Shown: piece after piece, positions 1 through 6,567 of the stretch
Layout: each line of letters begins with the position of its first letter
How positions within the stretch are numbered: the first letter of the stretch is position 1
NCBI GenBank assembly: GCA_016933355.1
Contig: JAFGBC010000034.1
Coordinates: forward strand, 1 to 6,690
DNA length: 6,690 bases
Direction of reading: 5' to 3'
From: Candidatus Aminicenantota bacterium
Lineage (GTDB): Bacteria > Acidobacteriota > Aminicenantia > Aminicenantales > JAFGBC01
Translations under genes and position numbers: made by a program
The notes under the pieces: generated by a model
Databases searched by the model: none
Told to the model about the DNA's origin: nothing
What the model saw: only the letters and a program-made list of their open reading frames with translations

Positions 1-1706
1 CGCGCCCCCCGGGCTACGTCGAGTACGTCGTCCTGGACAAGGGGCGGCCCGGCGCCGCGGAGGCCGAGGAGGGGGAGGAGGGCGCGGCGGAAAGCGGAGA
101 CGAGCCCTCCGACGGGGACGCCGAGGCGCCGGAGCGAACCGTCGTCCAGGAGCGCGTCCGCGACCTCAAGGCGCGGGGCTACGCCAACGCCGACATCGCC
201 GTCCTGACCTACAAGAACGACAACGTCGTCCGGGTCTCTTCCTGGCTGAACGAAGCCGGCATCCCGTTCATCCCCTTCAGCAGCCTCGACATCCGCAAGA
301 GGGCCGTCATCCGAGAGATCCTGAGCCTGCTCCTCTTTTTGGATTCTCCGACCGACGACCTGTCCTTCGCTTCGTTTCTGCTCGGACGGGTCCTGGGGGC
401 CAAGGCCGGGCGGGACGGGCCGGCGTTCGCGCCCGAGCATTGGCATCGCTTCCTGTTCGACTGCCGCAAGGCCGAGGTCGCGCCCCTTTACATCGCCCTG
501 CGCAAGCGCCATCCGGAGGTCTGGGGCGGCCTCTTTGAACGCCTGTTCAAGTCCGTGGGCTACTATCCGCTCTACGACCTTGTGACGCTCGCCTTCCGCG
601 TCTTCGACGTCTTCCGCCTCTTCCCCGAGGAGGAGGGCGCCCTGGTCAAACTGCTCGAGGTCATCCGGGATTTCGAGGGCACGGGCCGCAACGACCTCCG
701 CGAGTTCCTGGCCTACGCGGGCCGTGGCGAGGGCGAGGCCTCGGCCTGGACGATCGACGTCCCCTCCGGGACCGACGCCGTCAAGGTCATGAGCATCCAC
801 AAGGCCAAGGGACTGGGCTTCCCGGCCGTCCTCCTCCTGCTCTACGGCGAAAGCTTCCGTCCGCCCGACTTTTTCCTGGACGAGGAGAGCGGCGGGGTCC
901 GCGTCTATAAGATCAACAAAGCCCTGTCGGCGACCGACGAACGGCTGGCCCGTCTCTACGAGGAAGAGCGGACGCGCGAGGCCGTCAACCGCCTCAACAC
1001 CCTCTATGTCGGCCTGACGCGCGCCCGCTCGGAGCTCCAGGTCATCGCCGTCAAGGGGCGGACCAAGGGCTATCCCTTCGACCTCCTGGGGACGGAAGGG
1101 TACGCCTCGTCCCAGGAGCGGCCGCCGGCCCCCGTCTCGGTCGGCCCCGGCGAGCCCCCGCCGGCCGATGTCGCCCGCTTCGGCGAGGCGCCCGTCGAGG
1201 CGCCCCGTCCCGCCCGGAAGCCCGGCTACGGCCGGAGCGTGAGGCGGGGCGAGCTCGCCCACGAGATCCTGGCCGGCCTCGAGGTCCTGCGCGAGGGCTG
1301 GGAGGCCGACGTCGCGGCGATCGTCGACGCGCTTCCGCTCGCCGGCCCGGACCGCGACCTGGCCGACGACGCCGGCCGCGCCGTCGTCGCCGCGATGCGC
1401 GCCTTCCCCCGCCAAGACCTGTTCAGGGCGGCCCCCGGCCGGCGCGTCCTGCGGGAGTCCACGCTCTGCGACCGGAGCGGCCGGGCCTTCCGGATCGACC
1501 GGCTTATCCTCGACGGGGAACGGGCCGTCGTCATCGATTTCAAAACGGGCGTTCCGGGCGGGGCTCCCGGCGGCGAGGACCGCAAGCGCGCCGACCGGGA
1601 GCAGATCCGCGCCTACACAGCCCTCGTCGAGGAAGCGATGCCGGGCGTCCGCGCCTCGGGCCTGCTCGTCTACCTAGACCAGGGCGTCTGGGAGGACGTC
1701 GAATGA
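1..1706 (+). CDS. addA: AddA-like helicase-nuclease subunit, C-terminal part (5' end outside window)
   Basis: This is the C-terminal 567 residues of a UvrD/RecB-family (SF1A) helicase with a nuclease domain; it is open from the first complete codon at base 3, so the true start lies upstream. In AddAB enzymes this subunit is the 3'-5' translocating motor and also cuts one strand during end resection. Visible in fragment numbering: an acidic low-complexity stretch (14-45), the helicase 2A entry (IAVLTYKN, 65-72), motif V (260-276, VMSIHKAKGLGFP core), motif VI (331-345, LYVGLTRAR), a Pro-rich linker (about 375-412), then the PD-(D/E)XK domain with H420 (RGELAHEIL), D499 (FRID), D512 and K514 (VIDFK) and Q534 (QIRAY). 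All catalytic residues of the nuclease are present. Motif V reads GLGF where most relatives have GLEF. It overlaps the next gene by 4 bases. RecB is the main alternative, but the Fe-S AddB-type partner favours AddA. Confidence 0.9.
   Translation, partial: RPPGYVEYVVLDKGRPGAAEAEEGEEGAAESGDEPSDGDAEAPERTVVQERVRDLKARGYANADIAVLTYKNDNVVRVSSWLNEAGIPFIPFSSLDIRKRAVIREILSLLLFLDSPTDDLSFASFLLGRVLGAKAGRDGPAFAPEHWHRFLFDCRKAEVAPLYIALRKRHPEVWGGLFERLFKSVGYYPLYDLVTLAFRVFDVFRLFPEEEGALVKLLEVIRDFEGTGRNDLREFLAYAGRGEGEASAWTIDVPSGTDAVKVMSIHKAKGLGFPAVLLLLYGESFRPPDFFLDEESGGVRVYKINKALSATDERLARLYEEERTREAVNRLNTLYVGLTRARSELQVIAVKGRTKGYPFDLLGTEGYASSQERPPAPVSVGPGEPPPADVARFGEAPVEAPRPARKPGYGRSVRRGELAHEILAGLEVLREGWEADVAAIVDALPLAGPDRDLADDAGRAVVAAMRAFPRQDLFRAAPGRRVLRESTLCDRSGRAFRIDRLILDGERAVVIDFKTGVPGGAPGGEDRKRADREQIRAYTALVEEAMPGVRASGLLVYLDQGVWEDVE
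1691..1695 (+). promoter_or_regulatory. Ribosome binding site of the AddB-like gene
   Basis: GGAGG (preceded by another G) lies inside the last codons of the addA-like gene, 7 bases before the ATG at 1703. The spacing is close to ideal. Together with the ATGA overlap (1703-1706) this fixes the start of the downstream gene and suggests translational coupling, so that the two subunits are made in step. Confidence 0.75.
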
Positions 1707-4585
1707 CCATCCGGCGGATTCCTCCCCGCGCCGACCTCATCGCCGAGGTCGCGGCCCGGCTGCGGCCCGAAGGCAAGGACTACTCCCGGAGCTGGGTTCT
1801 TTTCCCCGAGAAGCGGCCGGCCTACTACCTCCGCAAAGCGCTGGCCGAGAGGGAATCGACCGCCTTCATCCCGCCCCGGACCGATTCCCTGGACGGCTTC
1901 GTCGACGCCGTCTACGCGGAGCGGCTGGGTTTCCGGGACCGTCCGCTCGGCGTCCTGGACGCGGTCGCCGTCTTGTTCGAGGTCCACAAGACGGCGCCGG
2001 GGCGGCTGGGCGGAACGCGCTTTCTGTCGCCCGACGGATTCTTTCCGCTCGGCGTCAAGCTGTTTCACGACCTCGAGGAGCTCCGGATGGCGGCCGTCCG
2101 CGCCGAAGACCTGGCCGGGGCCGATCACTGGACCGAGGAGACCGTACCCGCCGAAACGCTCGGCCGCCTCCAGTCCTTATCGTTCTTCTACGAGGCGTTC
2201 TATGCCCGGCTGGAGGAGGCGGGCTTCTCGACCCAGGCCTCCCGCTACCGGGCGGTCGTCGAGCGGCTCGACCGGGGGCTATTCCCCGACGTGGACCGCT
2301 TCCTGCTCGCCGGATTCTTCGTCCTGACCAAGACGGAAACGGAGCTCCTCAAGGTCCTGCTGAGCTGGGACGAGACCGAGCTTCTCCTCCTCGAGGGCGC
2401 GGGGCTCGAAACCGTCTTCGCATCGCTGGGCGTCCCGCCCCCCGCCGAGGGCGCGGCCGCCGCCGGCGAGCCGGCCTCCCGCCTCTCTTTCACGCGGAGC
2501 CCGGACGGTCACGGCCAGATCTTCGCCCTCAACAAGGCTCTGGAGGAAACGCTCGGAGGCCGCCGCCCGGCGAGCGAGCGGCAGGTCATCGTCCTTCCCG
2601 CCGCCGAGACGCTCTTTCCCCTCCATCAGCAGACGCTGAGCCGCCTGTCCGAGGACGACTACAACATCTCGCTCGGCTACCCGCTCAGCCGGACTCCGGT
2701 CTACGCTTTCTTCGACGCGCTCCTCGAGCTCGTCCAGTCGGTCGACGAGGAGGGCCGCGTCTACATCCCGAGCTACCTGCGCTTCATCCTGCATCCCTAC
2801 GCCAAGAACATCTACGGTCCCGGCAAAGGGGAGCGCTCGGACCTGACCCGGATCCTCGTCCACGCCGTGGAGGAGGAGCTTGTCCGCCGCCGGACGAAGG
2901 CGTTCTGGTCGCTGGCGGAGCTCGAGTCGGACCCCGGCATCCGGGCCGCCGTCGAAGCCCGGCTCCGGCCGCTCGACGGCGCGCCCGACGTCGCGGAGCT
3001 CCTCGACCACTACCGGTCCATCCACGCCCGGACGGTCGCGCCCCTCCTCGCCGTCCGCGACGTTGCCGATTTCGCGGCCAAGCTGGAGGGCGTCCTGGAC
3101 GACGTCGCGCTCTCCGGGACGGCCGCGCTCCATCCCTTCTTCCATCCCTACGCCGACGCGCTCCGAGCCCAGCTCGCGGCCATGGCCGCCTCCCTCCTGG
3201 GCGGCGTCGCCTTCGAGGACCGGACCGGCTATTTCAACCTGTTCCGCAAGGTCGCGGCGGCCGCCCAGGTTCCCTTCTACGGGACGCCGCTCCGCGGGCT
3301 CCAGGTCCTAGGCTTCTGGGAGACCCGTTGCATCCGGTTCGACGAGGTCTACGGTCTGGACATGAACGAGGACGTCCTGCCCCCGTACCGGCGCGGGGAC
3401 TCGCTCCTGCCCTTCGCCGCCCGACGGGCGCTGGGTCTCCCGACCTATCAGGACAACGAGCGACGCATGGAATACTACCTGGACACGCTCGTCCGGGGCG
3501 CCCGCCGCGCCCATTTCTTCTTCGTCCAGACGAACGAGCGGGAGCGCAGCCGGTACGTCGAGAAGCTGATCTGGGAGGAGGAGCGCGGCGGCCGGGCGGC
3601 GGCGGGCGAAGACCCGGTCCGGACCGTGAGCTACCGGATCGCGCTCCAGTCGGCCAAGCCTGGGCCGGTCGGCAAAACGGCCGAGGTCGCCGAATTCCTG
3701 GCCGGCTTCCGTTATTCGGCGACTTCGCTCGACAGCTACCTCGCCTGCCCGCTCAAATTCTACTACGCCTATGTCCTCCGGCTCGCGGAGAAGGAGGAGG
3801 TCGGCGAGCGGATGGAGCGCAGGGACGTCGGCAGCCTCGTCCACTCCATCCTTGAGGAGTATTTCGGGCGGTTCGTCGGCCGTCCGCTCCATAGCGCGGA
3901 GGTCCGGGCGGCCGACCTCGAGGCCGTCGTCGACCGCCGCTTCCGCGATCTCTACGGGCCGGACCCGACCGGGAGCGCCTACCTGATGGGGCTCCAGGTC
4001 CGGCGCCACCTGGCCGCCTTCCTGACCCGCTATCAGGTCCCGCTCGTCCGCGGCCTTGAGGAGCGGGGCGCGTCCCTCCGCATATTAGGGCTCGAACAGC
4101 GTCTCGAGACGGAGCGGGCGGCCGGCGGACGGAGCTTCCGGCTGGCCGCCAAGATCGACCGTTCCGAGCTGCGCGGCGACGGCCTGACCGTCCTGGATTA
4201 CAAGACGATGTCCCAAGCGTCCTCTCTGAGGATACGTTTCGATCGCCTCGACCCCGGCGACCGGCGGACATGGGCCGACGCCGTCAAAAGCGTCCAGCTC
4301 CCGCTCTACAGGCTGGTCTGCGGCGCGGCCCGGAACACTCCGGCCGCCGATGTCCGGGCCGTGTTTCTGATGCTGGGAAAGGCCCGGATCGGGGCCAAGA
4401 TCGAGTTTTCACCCTTCGCGGAGGGGGATAGAGCCGCCGACGAGGAACAGCTGAGGATGACGACCGCGATTATTGACGGCCTCCTGACCGAAATCGCCGA
4501 CCCGGCCGCGCCCTTCGACCCAGGCCTCCTCCGTCGCGGCGCCTGCGAGGGCTGTGCGTACGCCCCGACCTGCGGGCAAATGTAA
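1703..4585 (+). CDS. addB: AddB-like helicase-nuclease subunit with Fe-S PD-(D/E)XK domain
   Basis: A complete 960-residue protein, expected partner of the preceding AddA-like subunit in resecting double-strand breaks. The N-terminal half is a degenerate helicase fold: it opens with a VLFPEKRPAYYL strand-helix in place of a Walker A P-loop, and no GxxGxGK(T/S) is present, so it should not hydrolyse ATP. Family landmarks are GFFVLTKTETELL (about 204-216), GLQVLGFWETR (532-542) and LDMNEDVLP (552-560). The nuclease domain runs from about 671 to the end: C682 in LACPLKFYY, H714 in GSLVH, D819 (AKID), D832 and K834 (VLDYK), Q865 (QLPLY), then C948, C951 and C957. The CxxCx5C spacing plus the distant first Cys matches the 4Fe-4S cluster of Bacillus AddB, which staples the nuclease fold. 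It is shorter than Bacillus AddB (about 1,160 residues). A strong GGAGG 7 bases upstream supports the ATG. Gene order is addA then addB, the reverse of Bacillus. Confidence 0.9.
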   Translation: MTIRRIPPRADLIAEVAARLRPEGKDYSRSWVLFPEKRPAYYLRKALAERESTAFIPPRTDSLDGFVDAVYAERLGFRDRPLGVLDAVAVLFEVHKTAPGRLGGTRFLSPDGFFPLGVKLFHDLEELRMAAVRAEDLAGADHWTEETVPAETLGRLQSLSFFYEAFYARLEEAGFSTQASRYRAVVERLDRGLFPDVDRFLLAGFFVLTKTETELLKVLLSWDETELLLLEGAGLETVFASLGVPPPAEGAAAAGEPASRLSFTRSPDGHGQIFALNKALEETLGGRRPASERQVIVLPAAETLFPLHQQTLSRLSEDDYNISLGYPLSRTPVYAFFDALLELVQSVDEEGRVYIPSYLRFILHPYAKNIYGPGKGERSDLTRILVHAVEEELVRRRTKAFWSLAELESDPGIRAAVEARLRPLDGAPDVAELLDHYRSIHARTVAPLLAVRDVADFAAKLEGVLDDVALSGTAALHPFFHPYADALRAQLAAMAASLLGGVAFEDRTGYFNLFRKVAAAAQVPFYGTPLRGLQVLGFWETRCIRFDEVYGLDMNEDVLPPYRRGDSLLPFAARRALGLPTYQDNERRMEYYLDTLVRGARRAHFFFVQTNERERSRYVEKLIWEEERGGRAAAGEDPVRTVSYRIALQSAKPGPVGKTAEVAEFLAGFRYSATSLDSYLACPLKFYYAYVLRLAEKEEVGERMERRDVGSLVHSILEEYFGRFVGRPLHSAEVRAADLEAVVDRRFRDLYGPDPTGSAYLMGLQVRRHLAAFLTRYQVPLVRGLEERGASLRILGLEQRLETERAAGGRSFRLAAKIDRSELRGDGLTVLDYKTMSQASSLRIRFDRLDPGDRRTWADAVKSVQLPLYRLVCGAARNTPAADVRAVFLMLGKARIGAKIEFSPFAEGDRAADEEQLRMTTAIIDGLLTEIADPAAPFDPGLLRRGACEGCAYAPTCGQM

Positions 4586-4588
4586 GGC

Positions 4589-4617
4589 TTGTCCTCCGCC
4601 GGCTTTTATGGTTAAAT
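4589..4617 (+). promoter_or_regulatory. Candidate sigma70-type promoter for the membrane protein gene
   Basis: TTGTCC (4589-4594) and TTAAAT (4612-4617) are separated by 17 bases; each matches the -35 and -10 consensus at four of six positions. The -10 lies in the only clearly AT-rich patch between the two genes. Transcription would start near 4624, about 40 bases before the ATG. The match is modest and sigma factor preferences of this organism are unknown, so this is tentative. Confidence 0.3.
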
Positions 4618-4628
4618 CGGCGAGACTT

Positions 4629-4651
4629 TTTGCCGGGGCGGCTTTGCCGGG
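4629..4651 (+). repeat. Short direct repeat in the leader (two copies of TTTGCCGGG)
   Basis: TTTGCCGGG occurs at 4629-4637 and again at 4643-4651, with a 14-base period. The second copy also forms a small hairpin with the sequence before it (CGGC-TTT-GCCG, 4639-4649). It may be a small local duplication or a protein binding site; nothing else supports a function. Confidence 0.35.
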
Positions 4652-4655
4652 AAGC

Positions 4656-4660
4656 GGAGG
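4656..4660 (+). promoter_or_regulatory. Ribosome binding site of the membrane protein gene, closely spaced
   Basis: GGAGG lies only 3 bases before the ATG at 4664, which is closer than usual. No other start is plausible: reading upstream in frame, TAA at 4613-4615 is met without any ATG, GTG or TTG, and no start-like codon occurs downstream before the first membrane segment. The site is fully inside the 3' arm of the inverted repeat. Confidence 0.6.
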
Positions 4661-4663
4661 ACC

Positions 4664-5902
4664 ATGGAACGGCCGGTCGGTCCACGAAACGCGTGGCTTC
4701 GTCTAGGAACGTCGTTCTTCCGGCATCTGCCGGCCTGGCATCTTTTTTATATCGGCGTCTACAGCCATTTAACGTTCCTGATCTCGTTCAACCCCCCGCG
4801 CCGGGACTGGGCCTGGCTCTACATCGCCCCCGAGGCGCTCGTCCTTTTCTATTTTTACTGCTATTTCAAGGCCCAGCCCCGGCTCCCGGGGCGCCGCCGG
4901 AAACTCGCCGGAGTGTTCGCGCTCCAGGTCGCGGCGTTTCTGGCTGTCTGCCTCCTGGCCGAGCCGGCGCCTTTTGCCCAGGACGTCGCCTCCTGGAACG
5001 CGGCGCTCGCGCGAACGACGATTCCGCCGCCGGCGGGGACGACGATCGCCTGGTTCGCGGGGCGCGACACGTTCATCTGGCTGTACGAGATCACGAGCCT
5101 GTTCTGGAACATCCTGATCATCCTCTACGTGCTTCGCGAAAAGGGGAAGGGCAGCCTGATGCTTTTCTACGGCGCGGGACTGTTGTTCGGGATGACGCTC
5201 GAATCGAACGGGGTGATGCTGAAATATTTTTTCGAGTACGGTTATCACGTCTACCTGCCGCCCTTCCACGCGCCGTTGGTGACGATGTTCAATTGGGCGG
5301 CGGTCTTTTTCGTGTGCGCCTGGCTTTGGCACGCTATCCAGGCGGCGTTCCCCGCGCTGCGCCGCATGCGCTGGTTTTGGGGAGCGCCGGCGATCGCCGT
5401 TCTCGGGTTGATGATCGACCTGCCGATCGAGCCCGCGGCCACGCAGCTCACGCTCTGGGTCTGGAACTCCGCGCTGCGGTCCGGCCCTCAGATCCTGGGC
5501 GTCCCGCTGCTCAACTACGTCAGCTGGTTCTTCGCCGTCGGGACCTTCGGGGCGTTTTATCTCTACCTGACCCGCGACGCGAGAGGCGAATACGTCTACG
5601 CCCGCGGCCGCCCCGGGATCGGCGAATCCTCGCGCCGGGCGGGAAACGAGGGGGCGTCCGCCCGCCGCCGCGCCCCGGCCTGGATCGCGGCGGTTCCGGA
5701 GAAGATGAGAGACCGGCCGCTGCGCCGCGCCGTCGCTTTTTGGGGCTCCGACAAGGGACGCTGGACGCCGCTCGCCCGCAACCTGGTGATGATCCTGCTC
5801 ATTCCGGTCATGCATCTGGTCGCAGGACTGGGGATTCTGGCCGCGACTCTGATCATCGAAGGATGGGACAGCCCCGTCTTTTCGATCCTAAGGCAGAGGT
5901 GA
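4664..5902 (+). CDS. Multi-pass membrane protein, divergent carotenoid-biosynthesis (DUF422/CruF-like) family candidate
   Basis: A 412-residue, strongly hydrophobic protein with about nine membrane segments by eye: roughly 23-42, 49-69, 80-99, 135-156, 163-179, 205-228, 236-251, 280-302 and 372-398. The middle resembles the DUF422 carotenoid biosynthesis family, which includes the bacterioruberin-pathway hydratase CruF: an acidic residue in a membrane segment (FGMTLESNGV, E180), an aromatic stretch leading to LPPFHAPLV (198-205) and W211, then MIDLPIEPAA (250-259), W265/W267 and GVPLLNYVSW (279-288). That order matches the family's conserved E, D-x-P and GVP-x-xN-x-xxW blocks, but from memory only. 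Residues 303-370 form a basic, hydrophilic, probably cytoplasmic stretch followed by one last membrane helix, an extension I do not associate with the family. No other carotenoid or isoprenoid gene lies in the window, so a pathway cannot be assigned. The CDS is secure; the family call is moderate and the substrate unknown. Confidence 0.65.
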   Translation: MERPVGPRNAWLRLGTSFFRHLPAWHLFYIGVYSHLTFLISFNPPRRDWAWLYIAPEALVLFYFYCYFKAQPRLPGRRRKLAGVFALQVAAFLAVCLLAEPAPFAQDVASWNAALARTTIPPPAGTTIAWFAGRDTFIWLYEITSLFWNILIILYVLREKGKGSLMLFYGAGLLFGMTLESNGVMLKYFFEYGYHVYLPPFHAPLVTMFNWAAVFFVCAWLWHAIQAAFPALRRMRWFWGAPAIAVLGLMIDLPIEPAATQLTLWVWNSALRSGPQILGVPLLNYVSWFFAVGTFGAFYLYLTRDARGEYVYARGRPGIGESSRRAGNEGASARRRAPAWIAAVPEKMRDRPLRRAVAFWGSDKGRWTPLARNLVMILLIPVMHLVAGLGILAATLIIEGWDSPVFSILRQR

Positions 5903-5907
5903 CGGCC

Positions 5908-5915
5908 GAGCGCTC
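5908..5915. repeat. 8-base palindrome between convergent genes
   Basis: GAGCGCTC is a perfect palindrome lying mostly in the 11-base gap (5903-5913) between the two convergent stop codons and reaching into the stop of the minus-strand gene. A weak outer pairing, GTGA (5899-5902) with TCAC (5914-5917), surrounds it. Neither strand has a T-run after it, so it is not a recognisable intrinsic terminator. An 8-base palindrome can easily arise by chance in GC-rich DNA. Confidence 0.25.
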
Positions 5916-6567
5916 ACTCCCCGCCCGTTCCAGCGTCTGTTTTCGCCGTCTTCAAGGTCCGTGTCTTGAGGAGGCGGATGACCGTCGTCCCGGCGATCTT
6001 GTCGTGCATGGTCAAGCCTTCACGGTCCCAGAGGACCTGAAGGAAGCCGATCGAGCCCGCGAGGGTCGATGCGGCGTATCCGTGAGTTCTTTCGAAAGCT
6101 TGATACCAGCCGAGCCGCGGGCGTCCTTCGAGATCGACGACGCGCAGCCCGAACAGGCGTTTGCCCAGGCTCCGGCCGCCGAAGCGGAAGCAGAGGATGA
6201 AATAGGTGTAGCCGACAAGGACTTCATAGATGAGGTCGAAGGCGCCTTCCCCAATGACGTAGACGCGCTCCGATCCCGGCTCTTCGGTCTTCTCTTCCCG
6301 ATGATCGCCCTCCGCCTTGAAAACGCCGATCGTGACCGAATGACCGGCGCGGAGGGCTTCCTTGATCTTGGTCCATTCGCTTTTCGCGCCGCCGGCGGAG
6401 GACAGGACCTCGGAAAAAGCGAAAAAGATCGCGACGGCGATCAGCATGACGGTGAAGGAATCGACGCCCAAGGCCAGGCCTCTCCGGAAGAATCCCGCCT
6501 GGTCCGGCCGGACCCGGCGGCCGGGGGCGCGCTTCATCGGTCCGCCGCTCTTCGCGCTTCTGCTCAT
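5914..6567 (-). CDS. RDD-family integral membrane protein
   Basis: A 217-residue membrane protein with the hallmarks of the RDD family: AGFFRRGLALGVDSF (24-38) supplies the first Arg (R28/R29) and Asp (D36), GRSLGKRLFGLRVVD (131-145) is the conserved loop after the second membrane region, and LTMHDKIAGTTVI (185-197) holds the final Asp (D189). Three membrane segments are visible at about 31-54, 108-127 and 160-180. The loop at 55-107 is long and charged. RDD proteins are widespread and mostly of unknown function; a few have been linked to ion or solute transport or to localisation of other proteins. The ATG at 6567 overlaps the stop of the upstream hydrolase (ATGA), favouring translational coupling; an alternative ATG at 6537 would remove ten poorly conserved residues, and neither has a strong ribosome binding site. 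It converges with the plus-strand membrane protein gene, 11 bases apart. Confidence 0.9.
   Translation of the reverse strand: MSRSAKSGGPMKRAPGRRVRPDQAGFFRRGLALGVDSFTVMLIAVAIFFAFSEVLSSAGGAKSEWTKIKEALRAGHSVTIGVFKAEGDHREEKTEEPGSERVYVIGEGAFDLIYEVLVGYTYFILCFRFGGRSLGKRLFGLRVVDLEGRPRLGWYQAFERTHGYAASTLAGSIGFLQVLWDREGLTMHDKIAGTTVIRLLKTRTLKTAKTDAGTGGE

Larger units (their letters stand above)
4591..4662 (+). repeat. Inverted repeat in the leader, 3' arm covering the ribosome binding site
   Basis: GTCCTCCGC (4591-4599) and GCGGAGGAC (4654-4662) are perfect 9-base reverse complements. In RNA the stem can be extended: 4591-4598 with 4655-4662, then CCGGC (4599-4603) with GCCGG (4646-4650), leaving a small bulge (4651-4654) and a loop of about 42 bases. 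The 3' arm contains the whole GGAGG of the downstream gene. There is no T-run after the stem, so it does not look like an intrinsic terminator. Whether it folds in the cell is inference. Confidence 0.5.

Noticed and set aside
339..341. TTG as the start of the AddA-like gene
   Set aside because: The same frame is open back to base 3 and encodes helicase sequence (IAVLTYKN and the helices after it), so the gene begins upstream of the window.
4591..4662. Intrinsic terminator after the AddB-like gene
   Set aside because: The inverted repeat has a loop of over 40 bases and no following T-run; its 3' arm abuts the next start codon. The short T-run at 4627-4631 is inside the loop, not after a stable stem.
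4586..4663. Riboswitch or small RNA gene in the intergenic stretch
   Set aside because: At 78 bases, with only one long-range stem and one tiny hairpin, it shows no known riboswitch consensus or tRNA-like fold that I recognise.
2279..5815. Long minus-strand open frames opposite the AddB-like gene and the membrane protein (for example 2279-3145, 3308-4009 and 4769-5815)
   Set aside because: They are antisense shadows of well-supported genes, rich in Arg, Glu and Gly, with no recognisable motif.
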